From Dehalococcoidia bacterium (GTDB lineage Bacteria; Chloroflexota; Dehalococcoidia; UBA2979), in contig JALOAL010000003.1 in assembly GCA_023228825.1 (NCBI GenBank), forward strand, positions 1-64,000: a DNA stretch of 64,000 nucleotides, in the 5' to 3' direction. Numbering within the stretch: position 1 is the first letter of the stretch; every line of letters begins with the position of its first letter. The notes beneath the pieces were generated by a model. That model did no database searches. It was not told where the DNA came from and saw only the letters and a list, made by a program, of their open reading frames with translations. A program made the position numbers and the translations under genes. Below are positions 43,297-53,400 of the stretch, in pieces.

Positions 43297-44835
43297 TCAG
43301 CGGTAGACTGCGTACTCCAGGGCGCCCTCGGTCGCGTCGCCGTAGGCGAGGGCCAGCGTGCCGTCCTGCAGCAGCAGGAAGTTCGGGGTGTAGCCGGTGC
43401 GGCCGCGCGCATCCACGTCCTCCGGAATCGAGGCGTCCATGCAGGCCAGGTCGCCGCAGCGGACAACCTTCAGGACACGGCTCGCGCGCTCGTCCCCCGG
43501 CTGGCGCTGGCGATACGCCACCACCGGCAGGCCGTCCTCGTCCAGGCCCAGCGCCGTATCGCCGGAAGTGCCGTCCTCCGGCCGGTCGAGGCGGCGCAGC
43601 GACACGTCCTCGCAGGTGACCGTCGCGCACTTCGCCACGTAGACGCCGTCGTCTGACCAGTCGCTGTACGCCACGATCGGCGAGCCGTCCGGCGCCAGCA
43701 CCATGGACGCGTCGTGCCCCGGGCTCCGTCCGGGCTCTCGCACGATGGTGCTGATCACGGCCTGCGTGCAGCGGTGATCCGAGCAGCGCGCCAGCATCAG
43801 CGCGTCCTGGTCGCCGTCACGGAAGGCGATCACCGGCAGTCCGTCCGGCCCGATCTGGATCGACGTATCGGAGCCCACGCCCTCGGTGCCGGCGACGGCG
43901 TTCGGACTGCGGTCCAGCACGGCGATCGTCGCCGAGGTGCACGCAGCGTTGTCGCAGTGCGCGATCTTCAGGGCGCCTCGGGCGCGGTCGTGGTAGGCGA
44001 TGATCGCCAGCCCGTCCCGCCCAATGGTCATGGACGGGTTTACACCGGTGTCCGTCCCCGGGTCCAGCACCGTGGGGCCGGGATCCAGTTCGGTGATCGT
44101 GATCGCCCCCGGGTCAGCGCACGTGGTGTCGCCGCAGTGCGCCACGGTCAGCGCACGCCGCGGTCCGAAGCGATAGGCAATCAGCGGCCGCCCGTCTGCG
44201 CCGATGCCCACGGCCGTGCCCTGTCCCTCCGCGCTGGGGCCCAGCACGGCGATGGTGGTGTAGAGGTTGGCGTCCTTCTCCACGTCGCACAGAGGGTTGC
44301 CGCAGATCACCACGCGCAACGTGTGGTCGCCGGCGTCTACGTAGGAGATGACGGGCGAGCCTCGTTCCAGCGTGGCGGCGATGTCCCAGGAGGACTCGCC
44401 CTGGTCCAGCACCACCGTCTGCCACTCGCTGCGCGGCCACAGGAAGGTCCACACCGCCCACGCGATGGCCGCGAGCAGCGCCACCATCACCACGATGGCC
44501 ACGGCCCAGATCACCACGCGCTTCCAGCGCGAAGCGCGCTCCTCCTCCACCACCGGCGCCTCCCACGACCGCCGGCGTCGAGGCGTCACGGGCATCAGCG
44601 GCTGCCCGCAGGTGCGGCACAGGCTGCGGCCAGACGGGTTCGTGGTGCGGCAGACCACGCACATCACGCCGGGGCGGCGAGGCGCCTCCTCCGTCTTGTC
44701 CGGCGCCACTCCCGTCGTACGAGGGCGAGGCATCACCCAGAACAGCGGGTAGTCGCAGTGGCGGCAAAACGGATGCTCGCCCGGCTCGATCTCCGCGGAA
44801 CGGTTGCACTGGGGACAGACGACCATGGTGGTCAT
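43297..44835 (-). CDS. Zinc-ribbon, single-helix, beta-propeller membrane protein
   Basis: The 512-residue protein has two zinc ribbons (C7, C10, C24, C27 and C59, C62, C73, C76), a basic stretch, one membrane helix (107-132) and then six sheet-like repeats of about 55-60 residues. The repeats have the pattern DGxPVIAYxDxxxxALxxAxC and each has a C-x4-C pair (CGNPLC, CGDTTC, CDNAAC, CSDHRC, CATVTC, CGDLAC). This predicts a cytoplasmic zinc-ribbon head and an extracytoplasmic six-bladed propeller stabilised by disulfides. The ATG at 44835 overlaps the stop of the tail protein I gene (ATGA), so it belongs to the same eCIS transcript. No function is known. Confidence 0.8.
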   Translation of the reverse strand: MTTMVVCPQCNRSAEIEPGEHPFCRHCDYPLFWVMPRPRTTGVAPDKTEEAPRRPGVMCVVCRTTNPSGRSLCRTCGQPLMPVTPRRRRSWEAPVVEEERASRWKRVVIWAVAIVVMVALLAAIAWAVWTFLWPRSEWQTVVLDQGESSWDIAATLERGSPVISYVDAGDHTLRVVICGNPLCDVEKDANLYTTIAVLGPSAEGQGTAVGIGADGRPLIAYRFGPRRALTVAHCGDTTCADPGAITITELDPGPTVLDPGTDTGVNPSMTIGRDGLAIIAYHDRARGALKIAHCDNAACTSATIAVLDRSPNAVAGTEGVGSDTSIQIGPDGLPVIAFRDGDQDALMLARCSDHRCTQAVISTIVREPGRSPGHDASMVLAPDGSPIVAYSDWSDDGVYVAKCATVTCEDVSLRRLDRPEDGTSGDTALGLDEDGLPVVAYRQRQPGDERASRVLKVVRCGDLACMDASIPEDVDARGRTGYTPNFLLLQDGTLALAYGDATEGALEYAVYR

Positions 44836-45449
44836 GAGGGCGTCACGCTCTCCGGCGCGGGGGGCGCCTGCGGCGGCACTCCCGCGCCCGGGACGGCGCT
44901 CAGCGCCTCCATGCTCAGGATGTCCGCCACGCCCTGCGGCGCAGGCGGCGGCGTGATGGTGCGGTCGCCCATGCGCAGTTCGAACGACACGCCGATGGGC
45001 ACCTCGCGGGCCACGAGGCGGTGCAACTGGCCATCCGGGATGCCGCCGGACTCCGTCAGGCGCACCAGGATACGGCCGGGGTTCGGCGGGGCCTCCCCGG
45101 CAGCCCAGGTCCCGCCGCCGTCCACGATGCGGACGTCGCCGCCCGTGATCGCGGCCAGCAGTTGCGCCAGGCCCTCCTGCGTCCCGCGCCGGTGGTACAT
45201 CCGCCCCGCCTCGCGCACGATGGCGCGCTGGCGGTCCGGCGGCTGGTTCGCGTCCACCGTGACGTCCAGCCAGCCACCCAGCCAGCGCACGTACTCCGGC
45301 GGCGCGGTGTCCGTGTCCACGTAGTACTCGAGCGCGTCCACCTGCGTGCGGATGCCCCCCGCGATCTCCTCGAAGATCGTGACAAAGCGGCGCGTGAACG
45401 GATCCTGCGCCAGGTAGCGAGGTAGTTGCGCGGTCAGCCACCCGCTCAT
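44832..45449 (-). CDS. Phage tail protein I-like baseplate protein
   Basis: A 205-residue baseplate wedge protein of the phage P2 gpI/Afp12 type. It begins WLTAQLPRYLAQDPFTRRFVTIFEEI, then YYVDTDTAPPEYVRWLGGWLDVTVDANQPPDRQR and GMYHRRGTQEGLAQLLAAITGGDVRI, the standard order of the family. The Pro-rich C terminus is variable. In these particles it contacts baseplate J and, in phages, attaches tail fibres. It follows the baseplate J gene by 9 bases, and its stop overlaps the next gene. Confidence 0.88.
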   Translation of the reverse strand: MSGWLTAQLPRYLAQDPFTRRFVTIFEEIAGGIRTQVDALEYYVDTDTAPPEYVRWLGGWLDVTVDANQPPDRQRAIVREAGRMYHRRGTQEGLAQLLAAITGGDVRIVDGGGTWAAGEAPPNPGRILVRLTESGGIPDGQLHRLVAREVPIGVSFELRMGDRTITPPPAPQGVADILSMEALSAVPGAGVPPQAPPAPESVTPS

Positions 45450-45458
45450 CGCATACCC

Positions 45459-47399
45459 CTACATCACCACGTGCCGCACGGGGAACCAGAGGGCGTCCGG
45501 CTCCAGCGCGATGTGCGTCAGGCCCTGTGGCGCTCGCTCGCCGGTCAGTTCGTCCGCCTCGAAGAGCAGCACGTCCTGCACGCGCGAGACGCCGTCCACC
45601 CCCGCGAGTAGCGCCACCACGTGCGAGACCGTGAGCGGCGCATCCCACTCCCAGCCCTCGCCGCCCGGCCCACCCACGATCGGGTCCAGGTCGCGGTAGA
45701 GGGCTTCCATGGCCCGCTGGCGCGTCAGTTCCGCATCCCGACCGGGCGTCACGTCCACCCGCGCCACCACGCTCACCCCCAGGTAACGAGGCGCGCCGAT
45801 CTCCACGGACATCCCCAGCAGCCGGCGGGGCTCGATGTGGTCTCGCACCGCCTCGAACAGGTGGGGTGGGAGCGTCAGGTCGCGCAGTTCGCGGCGGCGG
45901 CCGGGCACCTCCACGTGCGGGACCACCAGCAGGCGCACGGGCGTACCCGGCTCCGCCGGCGGCAGCGCCCGGGCACGCGCCACCTGCCGGGAGGCCTCGC
46001 GCGCGAGGAGTTCGAAGTCCGTGGCGGTCACGGCGCGGCCGCCGGAGCGGATGGCCGCGGGACCGCGCGCCTTCGCCTGGTCGATGCGCTCGCCGTCCAC
46101 GCCGCCCACGGCCGCGCGGCGGTTGGTGACGGTGTCCACGAAGGGGATGGTGGTGCGCAGCACGGTCAACTGGTTCGGCGCCACGTTGCCCTCGCGGCCG
46201 CCACCGTGCAGGTAGGAAGTGACGGCGACTTCCGCGCCGTCCGGGGGCACCGCGCCGTGCTGGCGCTCGGTGCCGTCCTCCTGGCGGATGCGCGGGCCGA
46301 AGCGGATCTCCCCGGATGCGCCGTCCCAGGTGTAGTGCAGGTCGGCGGCCTCTGACTGCCCGAAGTCGGCGACCTCCTCCCACGCCTCCTGCGCGCCGTC
46401 CGGCACGCGCACGACGACGGTCTGCCCCTCCTCGCGAGGCAGCACCGGCGCCTGCTGCACCGTGAACACCTGCGCCGGCCGCCCGTCCGAGGTGCCCACC
46501 ACCTCCCCGACGACACGCTCGCCGTGGGAGGCGAGCACGGTGCCGCCCACCGTGGAGGGCGCCAGCGTGCGGATCTCCGGCGAGCGTCGATAGGTGGGCT
46601 GGTCGGGGCGGGCCTCCAGCAGGCGGACTCGCACCCAGTGCGCCCGGTGGCCGCCCAGCGTCACGGCGTCGTGCTCGTTCGGCACCTGCAGTTCCAGCGT
46701 GCCACTGCGGTTGAGGCCGCCGGTGCCGTCCTCCAGCACCTCCGCCGGCACCCAGCGCTCGTCCTGGGAGACCTCCCAGACCAGCGGGGGATCCTCCGGC
46801 CGCACGCCCACGCCGTCCGCGTCCGCCACGATCTCGAAGCGCAGGATGTTGCTGGCCAGCGACGTCTCGAAGCCGAAGTAGGCGCCGGACCCCGGCTCCA
46901 GGTTGGCGAAGCAGGGCACGCCCTGCCGTTCGAAGCGGAAGTCGTCCCAGCGGTCCACGTAGGTGGAGATGCGCCCACCGGATCCCGTCAGCGTGGACAC
47001 CAGCGTGGGCGGCCGCATCTCCATGTCGCGGGTGGTGTGGAAGACCACCGCCTGCGAGTCCGCCGTCTGCAGCGTGGCCACCTCCGTGCCCGCGGGCACT
47101 ACCACCGGCTCCTCCTGAGCGGCGGAGAGGCGGAAGGTGACCATGGCCTGCGCCGGTGCGGGGGCATAGAGGTTGACGCCCATCAACTCCAGGAACTTCA
47201 GGTACAGGCGGTCCGGCACCTGGTTCAGGCGGTAGAGCAGCGTCTCCGTCATCCACGCGAACAACTCGATGATCGCCACGCCGGGGTCGGAGACGTTGTG
47301 GTCCGTCCATTCCGGCACCAGGTCCGGGATGCGGCGCTTCGCCTCGTCCACCAGATCCTGGAACGTGCGGTCGTCCAGTGACGGGCTGGGCAGGCTCAC
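45459..47399 (-). CDS. Baseplate J-like protein
   Basis: The 646-residue protein is a large form of the phage baseplate J family. N-terminal pattern DRTFQDLVDEAKRRIPDLVPEWTDHNVSDPGVAIIELFAWMTETLLYRLN continues into beta-rich domains and ends with VSHVVALLAGVDGVSRVQDVLLF, close to the Pfam baseplate J region. It forms the wedge of the contractile baseplate together with gp25 and protein I. The GTG at 47399 overlaps the stop of the gp25 gene by four bases (GTGA). Confidence 0.9.
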   Translation of the reverse strand: MSLPSPSLDDRTFQDLVDEAKRRIPDLVPEWTDHNVSDPGVAIIELFAWMTETLLYRLNQVPDRLYLKFLELMGVNLYAPAPAQAMVTFRLSAAQEEPVVVPAGTEVATLQTADSQAVVFHTTRDMEMRPPTLVSTLTGSGGRISTYVDRWDDFRFERQGVPCFANLEPGSGAYFGFETSLASNILRFEIVADADGVGVRPEDPPLVWEVSQDERWVPAEVLEDGTGGLNRSGTLELQVPNEHDAVTLGGHRAHWVRVRLLEARPDQPTYRRSPEIRTLAPSTVGGTVLASHGERVVGEVVGTSDGRPAQVFTVQQAPVLPREEGQTVVVRVPDGAQEAWEEVADFGQSEAADLHYTWDGASGEIRFGPRIRQEDGTERQHGAVPPDGAEVAVTSYLHGGGREGNVAPNQLTVLRTTIPFVDTVTNRRAAVGGVDGERIDQAKARGPAAIRSGGRAVTATDFELLAREASRQVARARALPPAEPGTPVRLLVVPHVEVPGRRRELRDLTLPPHLFEAVRDHIEPRRLLGMSVEIGAPRYLGVSVVARVDVTPGRDAELTRQRAMEALYRDLDPIVGGPGGEGWEWDAPLTVSHVVALLAGVDGVSRVQDVLLFEADELTGERAPQGLTHIALEPDALWFPVRHVVM

Positions 47400-47800
47400 G
47401 GCTCCTGCCCAATCTCGTAGAAGGGCACCACCAGGTTGCGGCGGTCGTTCTCGTCCTTCAGGGAGTACGTCACCTGCACGGAGACGGTGCCCGTGCGCCC
47501 GCCGTCCTCTACCGCAGTGACGCCCTCGATGGTGACCCGCGGCTCCCAGCGCTGGAGGGCTTCCTCCACCGCGGTCTCGATCATGCCCATGGTGTTGGGG
47601 TTCAGGGGTTGGAACAGGTAGTCCCAGGCACGGCACCCGAACTCCGGGCGCATCACCCGCTCGCCGGGGGCGGTGAGCAGGATCATGCGCATGGACGCTT
47701 CGACCTCGTCCACGCCTCCGGCCAGCGCGATGCGCCCGCGCGAGTCCACACTCGGCGGGAAGGTCCACCCGCGGCCGACGAAGTCAGGCCCGTCCGTCAT
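47396..47800 (-). CDS. gp25-like baseplate protein
   Basis: The 134-residue protein has the GPW/gp25 pattern: FVGRGWTFPPSVDSRGRIALAGG, then SMRMILLTAPGERVMRPEFGCRAWDYLFQPLN and ETAVEEALQRWEPRVTIEGVTA. The ERVMRPEFG region is the family signature. It is a baseplate wedge component that starts sheath polymerisation. The start overlaps the stop of the PAAR gene (ATGA). Confidence 0.92.
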   Translation of the reverse strand: MTDGPDFVGRGWTFPPSVDSRGRIALAGGVDEVEASMRMILLTAPGERVMRPEFGCRAWDYLFQPLNPNTMGMIETAVEEALQRWEPRVTIEGVTAVEDGGRTGTVSVQVTYSLKDENDRRNLVVPFYEIGQEP

Positions 47801-48192
47801 CCGATCAGCACCTTGTTGGCGCCCTTCGAAATCGTCGAGGTCGGCATCGGCATGGGGTCGTTGCAGGTCTCCACCATGTCACCGGCGCGCGCTGCGTTCT
47901 TCCCGTTGATCTTCACCGTGAAGGACCCCAACTTCACCTTGCCCTGGTTGTTGGGCTGCTTCTGGAACCGCGGCCCCTGCGGGATGTGGTTCACGTTGTT
48001 CTTGACCATGCTGCCCACCACGGCGGCCGGCTGGCCCTCGATCTTCACGTTCGTGGAGCAGCCGCCCGTGATCTTGCCGGCGAAGGGGTGCGGCAGAGGC
48101 ACCGGCGTCTCACCGCTGGGGTTGGGCACCATGATGATGTGGATGTCCACCCCCATCACCTGGTCGTTCTGACGCGCTGCCGGCTGGCCCAT
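47797..48192 (-). CDS. PAAR-like spike tip protein
   Basis: The 131-residue protein has the PAAR-like layout found at the tip of contractile spikes, beginning MGQPAARQNDQVMGVDIHI, then IMVPNPSGETPVPLPHPFAG, KITGGCSTNVKIEGQPAAVVGS and HIPQGPRF. His and Cys residues in the middle probably coordinate zinc. It has no C-terminal toxin extension. It lies between the VgrG-like gene and gp25. Confidence 0.9.
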   Translation of the reverse strand: MGQPAARQNDQVMGVDIHIIMVPNPSGETPVPLPHPFAGKITGGCSTNVKIEGQPAAVVGSMVKNNVNHIPQGPRFQKQPNNQGKVKLGSFTVKINGKNAARAGDMVETCNDPMPMPTSTISKGANKVLIG

Positions 48193-48209
48193 CTGCGGTC
48201 CCCGCTCCG

Positions 48210-49862
48210 CTAGTTCAGTTTGATCATGCCACCCTTGATGGTGACATCCTGCGATCCATTGACCTCGACCTGGCGGCCCTTCAGGGTCAATTTCCCCTTC
48301 GCCACCACCTCGATGTCGTTGCCCTCGATCTTCACCTTATTGTCGCCGGTGATCTTGACCTCCGCCTTCTTCAGGTTCATGGCGGACTTGGTCCCCTTGA
48401 TGGTGAGGTTGACCTCGCCGTCACCGGCGTCCGCGATCTCGATCTGGTGGCCCTTGCCGGAGGTCCAGACCTGCTTCTCCACCACGCCGTCCTTCTGGAA
48501 GGACGCCTGCGGAGGCTTGTTCTTCTTGCTCCACAGCCCGCCCAGCACGAACGGCCGCGCCGGGTCGCCGTGTTCGAAGCCCACCAGCACCTCGTCACCC
48601 ACGGCCGGCAGCATCTGGAAGCCGCGCGACTTGCCGCCACCGGGCGTGGCCACGCGCACCCATCCCGACTCGTGCTCGCTGTCCATGCGGGGCAACTTCA
48701 CCTTCACGCGTCCGGCCCCGTCCGGGTCGTTGTTGTTGGTGACCGTGCCCACGGTCAGTTCCATCCCGCCGCGCACCTGCCCCGTGGCGTCCACCGCCCC
48801 CGCCACCAGGCCCGCGAAGTCCACCGGCTCCGGCCCGGCCGACAGGAAGCGCGTCACGTACGGCTGGCCGGTCCCCAGCACGTGTTCTACCGAGGTCAGC
48901 ACGTACGTCCCACCCAGCCGCGCCCCCAGTCCCTCCACAGTGATCTTGCTGCCGGCGCCAAGGTTCGGGTCGCCGTCCAGTTCGCCTCGGACCACCAGTC
49001 CAGAGGTGGACAGTCGCTGACGGTACGCCTTCGCCACGTTGTTCGCGTCCGCCTGATCCTGCACGGACTCTACGGAGACCGTGGCTTCCACGCTGCCGAA
49101 CTTGGCCTTCGCATCTGCCAGCGCGTCCGCGTAAAACGCCGCCGTGGTCGGCTCCGCCGGGTTCGCCGTCCCGGTGCCCACCACGGGCTTCTGCGTGGCG
49201 TCGTCCCAGCCTCGCACGGAGACCTTGTTCACGTGGCCGGCGGCGGACATGCGCGCCTTCAGGCGGTACAGGTTCATCCCCCAGGTGGCCGTGACCGGGC
49301 TGCCGCTCTTGGTCTGCTTGAAATGCAACTTCCCATCGCTCACCCAGAAGTCGAAGCCGATGCGCCGCGCGCGCTTGCGGAGGAACTGGTGGTCCGTCTC
49401 GTTTACCTGGAAGAGCAGGGTGTGAGGCCCACCGGTGGAGTCGATGTCCGGCGACAGGCCCGCCTCCTGCGCGATCTTGCGAGCGACGTCCGCGTCCGAC
49501 TGGTTCTGGAAGGTGCGTGACTTCGTCCCCCGCATGGTGCGGTGCATCTTGTCCAGGCCGAACACCTCCACCTCGAACCCGGTGTGGCGGCTGGCCTCGG
49601 CCTGTATGCCGGTCACCTCCCCGCGCATGACGGTGGTCTTGGCGTTCCCCCACCCGAACGCGATCTCCACGTCGCTCCCCACGGCGATGAACTCCTCGTC
49701 CATCAGCGTGAAGCCGGGGTCATAGAAGCGCAGCGAGAATGACGAGGGCAGCGACACGGACTCTTCCACCCGCACCATGCGCAGTTGCGCCTGCAGCGCG
49801 TCGGAGAGCGGCCTGCCCTTGACTTTGACCTCGTAGTTGGCAATCGAGGTATCAGCGACCAC
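48210..49862 (-). CDS. VgrG-like spike protein (gpD/gpV fusion)
   Basis: The 550-residue protein combines a phage late-control D-like N terminus (about 1-340, with FGWGNAKTTVMRGEVTGIQAE and LRKRARRIGFDFWVSDGKL) with a gp5/gpV OB fold (about 365-470, VRVATPGGGKSRGFQMLPAVGDEVLVGFEHGDP) and a C-terminal beta-helix-like repeat region rich in K/V/E. This is the trimeric spike of contractile injection systems. It overlaps the LysM gene end by 11 bases. Confidence 0.92.
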   Translation of the reverse strand: MVADTSIANYEVKVKGRPLSDALQAQLRMVRVEESVSLPSSFSLRFYDPGFTLMDEEFIAVGSDVEIAFGWGNAKTTVMRGEVTGIQAEASRHTGFEVEVFGLDKMHRTMRGTKSRTFQNQSDADVARKIAQEAGLSPDIDSTGGPHTLLFQVNETDHQFLRKRARRIGFDFWVSDGKLHFKQTKSGSPVTATWGMNLYRLKARMSAAGHVNKVSVRGWDDATQKPVVGTGTANPAEPTTAAFYADALADAKAKFGSVEATVSVESVQDQADANNVAKAYRQRLSTSGLVVRGELDGDPNLGAGSKITVEGLGARLGGTYVLTSVEHVLGTGQPYVTRFLSAGPEPVDFAGLVAGAVDATGQVRGGMELTVGTVTNNNDPDGAGRVKVKLPRMDSEHESGWVRVATPGGGKSRGFQMLPAVGDEVLVGFEHGDPARPFVLGGLWSKKNKPPQASFQKDGVVEKQVWTSGKGHQIEIADAGDGEVNLTIKGTKSAMNLKKAEVKITGDNKVKIEGNDIEVVAKGKLTLKGRQVEVNGSQDVTIKGGMIKLN

Positions 49863-50496
49863 GTGGCGTCGCCTCTCGTTCCGGCAGGATCAGGCGGGTG
49901 CCGGGCTGCAGGCGCAGCGGGTCCGTGATCTTGTTGCGCTCCGCGATCACCCTCCACGTCGTCGAGTCGCCGTAGGCGCCGTAGGCGATGCGGTCCAGCG
50001 TCTCGCCCGGCTTTACCAGGTGCATGCGGTCTCGGCTGCGCGTGCCGGAGGTGGGGTTCTGGAGTGGGTGCCGGCCCTCGTCCTGGTATTGCATCAGGTT
50101 GAGGGTGGCCCGAGCGCGCAGGGGCACGCCGGCGGCGGAGAAGTACGTGAACTGCATAGTGACGCTGGTGATCACGGCCTTGAAGGAGGACAGGCGCCCC
50201 CAGCCCAGCCGCACCCAGGGCGGCCGCTTCTTCTGCGAGTCCACCTTGGTCAGGTCCAGCAGTTTGTTCGTGTGCACGGTCACGTCGCTGCCCGTGTCCG
50301 TGGTGTCCAGCACCAGGTCGAACTTCATCGTCGCCGCCTGGCCGCGGTCCCACGTGAGCGAGGGCGCGTTCTCCCCTGGCGACTCCTGCGGCTTCCAGGA
50401 CACCGAGCGCGACATGTCAATGCTGGACGGGTTGAAGAGGAACGGGATCTGCGATCCGGTCTCTGTCTCCAGGTACGCCTTCACGGGAGCCGTCAT
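49852..50496 (-). CDS. LysM-containing tube/baseplate adaptor protein
   Basis: The 214-residue protein has an N-terminal CIS tube-like region (LETETGSQIPFLFNPSSIDMSRSVSWKPQ) and a C-terminal LysM domain (VKPGETLDRIAYGAYGDSTTWRVIAERNKI with a typical end LQPGTRLILP). In eCIS loci this protein caps the inner tube at the spike (Afp7/Pvc7-like). The ATG at 50496 overlaps the stop of the large disordered protein (ATGA) and has GGAGGG eight bases upstream. Confidence 0.9.
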   Translation of the reverse strand: MTAPVKAYLETETGSQIPFLFNPSSIDMSRSVSWKPQESPGENAPSLTWDRGQAATMKFDLVLDTTDTGSDVTVHTNKLLDLTKVDSQKKRPPWVRLGWGRLSSFKAVITSVTMQFTYFSAAGVPLRARATLNLMQYQDEGRHPLQNPTSGTRSRDRMHLVKPGETLDRIAYGAYGDSTTWRVIAERNKITDPLRLQPGTRLILPEREATPRGR

Positions 50497-53400
50497 GCGA
50501 ACCACCCTCCGTAGCGGCCGCCACGCCGCTCGATCTCACCCAGCAAGCGTTCTTCCAGGAACTCCATCAGGCGGCCCTCGAACTCGTCGGACATCGCGAA
50601 CTGCATCAGCGCCTCGCGCTGCGCGTCCTCTGCGGCCCCCCCCACCGGCGCGGCACCGCCGGCGGAGGACTCCCCCGCCGGCCCGCCACCGACCACCGCG
50701 CGCTGCACGCCGCCGCCCGCGCTCGCCCACCCGGCCGAGGCCCCCCCGGCCTGTCCTCCCGAGTACCCCCCGGCGTTCGAGGTGGGCGAAAGGCCGTCCG
50801 CCACTCTGCCCTCGGTGAGACGCGCGACCTGCTGCGTGGCGGCCTCCTCGGCCACCGTGCGGGCCACCTCGCCCGCCGCGTTGGCCACCCCACCCATCGC
50901 CCCCGCGCCGGACACCGGCAGCGAGCCCACCATCGAGCGGGCGATCCCGAGCGGGCTGACCGACGCCGACCGAGGCATCGAGGACATCGAGGACATCGAG
51001 GGCATCGAAGATGCCGAAGACCTGGAGGCGATTGACGCCGGACCGTCGCCCATTGCCAGCGCCTGCAGCGGGGCCACCCCCATCCCCGGGGCTGCCGGCA
51101 GCCTCGAGGCGAGCGCGCCCGCCCCCGTGCTCCCGGTCTGCACGTGCCCGGCCATGCCGCCGAGCGCCTGTCCGCGGACGCTGCGGGCCACCTCGAGACT
51201 GGCGAGGCCTGTGGCGCCCGCGAGTGCGGTGGCTGCGCGCGCACCGAGGGGCGCCCCGGCACGCAGTGCTCGCGGAGACGACGCAGGCACCGCAATCTCG
51301 AGGCTCCGCGCAAGCGCCAGCGACCCGCTCGTCCTCGGCGGGCCGGCGTGCCCGCGGCTAGCCAGCGCCGCTGCCACCTCGCCGCGGCCGGCGCCACTAC
51401 CGCTACGGGATACCCCCGCCAGCATCGAGCGCGAGAGAGCGCCGGGCATGGACGCGACGTGGGGCGCGAGGAACCCGCCGCTCATCGTGTGTTGTGGCCC
51501 CCTCGACGTACTGGCCGCGCTGAAGCCGCTCCCACGGGCGGCTGCATCAGTGGTCGCGCCCGTCTCACGCCGCACGCCGCGCCCCGCGTTCGACGCCCCC
51601 AGGCGTGAGGCGAACTCCAGCGCTCCACCTCGCACCGGCGCCGCCGAGGCAATGCCGGAGGGCCCGGCCACGCCGCGCCAGGTGCGCGCGCGGCCCACGC
51701 TGCCCTGCCCCACGGAGGTCGCCGCAGCAGACCCGGACGCCCACGCCCTCGCAGCGCCGGGCGTGGGGGACAGGCGGCGCATCGGCATCCGCTGTCTCTC
51801 CAGGCTCGAAACGGTCAGCCGCCTCGCCTCGCGACTGGCGGTACCGCTCGTGGCCGCTGCCTGGCGCGACAGGCCGCCGTCCCTCGCGGGCGCCGAACCC
51901 GCGAGAGCCGAGGGCATCGCCGCGCGACGCACGAAGAACCCGGAGCCGGTCACCGGCGCGCTCGCCGCGAAGCCCGCGCCTGCGCTCACCGCGCCGAGGG
52001 CGCCCGCGATGCCGGGCGCGCTCCCCCCCGTGCCGGCCGTCCCGAACATCCTCGCGATTCGGCGCGCCACCAGGTCTGCCGGCACACGCTGTGCCGCCGT
52101 CGCCACGTGGGAGGCGGGCGCTGGCGGTCCCTCGGACGGCGGCGCGGCCTCACGAGATGCGCTCGGAACGTCCTGCGTGGTGCGATGAGCCATGGAGGCG
52201 GCGGCATCTCCCCCGCCCACAACCGTCACGCCTGACGGCCCCACCGGCAGCGACGAGGCACTCACGCCTCCCATCGGCATGCCCGGGGCGCCCGCCGAGA
52301 CGGACGCTGCCCCGCCGTGGGTGAGCCCTTCTGCCGAGCCCCCATCCCGAGACGTGGCGGCCGGCAGCGAGAGTGACCGCCCGATCGCCTGCCCCTCGGC
52401 ACCCGCAGACGCCGCTCCCACGGTGGGCCCACCTGCGTCGCCACGCTCCGAGGCTGCCGTCACGTCCGTACTCGACGCGGACGCGCCGGCCCCGCCCGCA
52501 TTCAACGCGGAGGCGCCGGCCTCGGGCGCACTCGGCGCGGGCGTCCGAGCAACCTCCGGCGAAGGCGTGGTGAGGGACGTGCTGCCCTCGGATGCACGCC
52601 CCGCCTCCACACGAGGCGCGGCGGAGGTGGGCCAAAACGACGACTCGGGAGACCGTGCGGCCGGGGATTCCCCGGCTCGCCCGTTCAGGAACGACACGAT
52701 CGAGGACACCGCCGACGGCGTGGAGGGCGAGACCGGCGCGCCGCTCGCGCTGGCGCCCCGGGACGCGCCACCCGGCGCCCCGAAATGGCCCGGCACGGCG
52801 GGCGGTGTCGCCGAGGTGCTGTGGGTGGCCTCGGACGAAGCCGGGCGGGGACTCGCGGGCATCGACGAACGAGCCACCGTGCCCCCGCCGCCGGTCTGGC
52901 CTGACGGGTTCGAGGCCGGCCCGCCGGCCGCAGGCGCCCCGGCGGACGGTGACGCGCCTGCCCGGGGAGCCGGGGGCGCAGACCCCTGCGGTGCGTCCCC
53001 TCGCGTACCCGGTACTCCCGCGCGACTCGCGACGGCCTCCGCCGCATCGGTGGCCGCACGTGCGATGGGCCTGCTCGGCGCGCCGCTCACGGGTGGCGGA
53101 GCAGCGGAGGGAGCGGCCGGCGGTGTCGGGCGGGACGTGGGTCGCGTGGCGGCGTTGGGCGAGGGGGACGCCTCCACCCCGCGCTCGGTCGCGGACGGGC
53201 CCGGCTGGCGCACGACGACGCCCGGCGGCGCGACCATCTCGCCCCCGCCCCCGCCGCCGCCTGAGCGCGACGCCGCCACCAGGGGGTCCGACATGCTCCG
53301 GGCCACAAACGGCGCACGCGGCAGGAGGCTCGTCCCACCGAGTTCGCCCAGGTCACTCAGTCGCCGCAGCGCGAACATACTGCCCGAAAGGCCCGTGTCC

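Noticed and set aside
43297..47412. A single very long frame joining the propeller protein with sequence opposite in sense to baseplate J and protein I
   Set aside because: The region upstream of 44835 overlaps the clearly identified baseplate J and protein I genes in another frame. The true start is the ATG at 44835.
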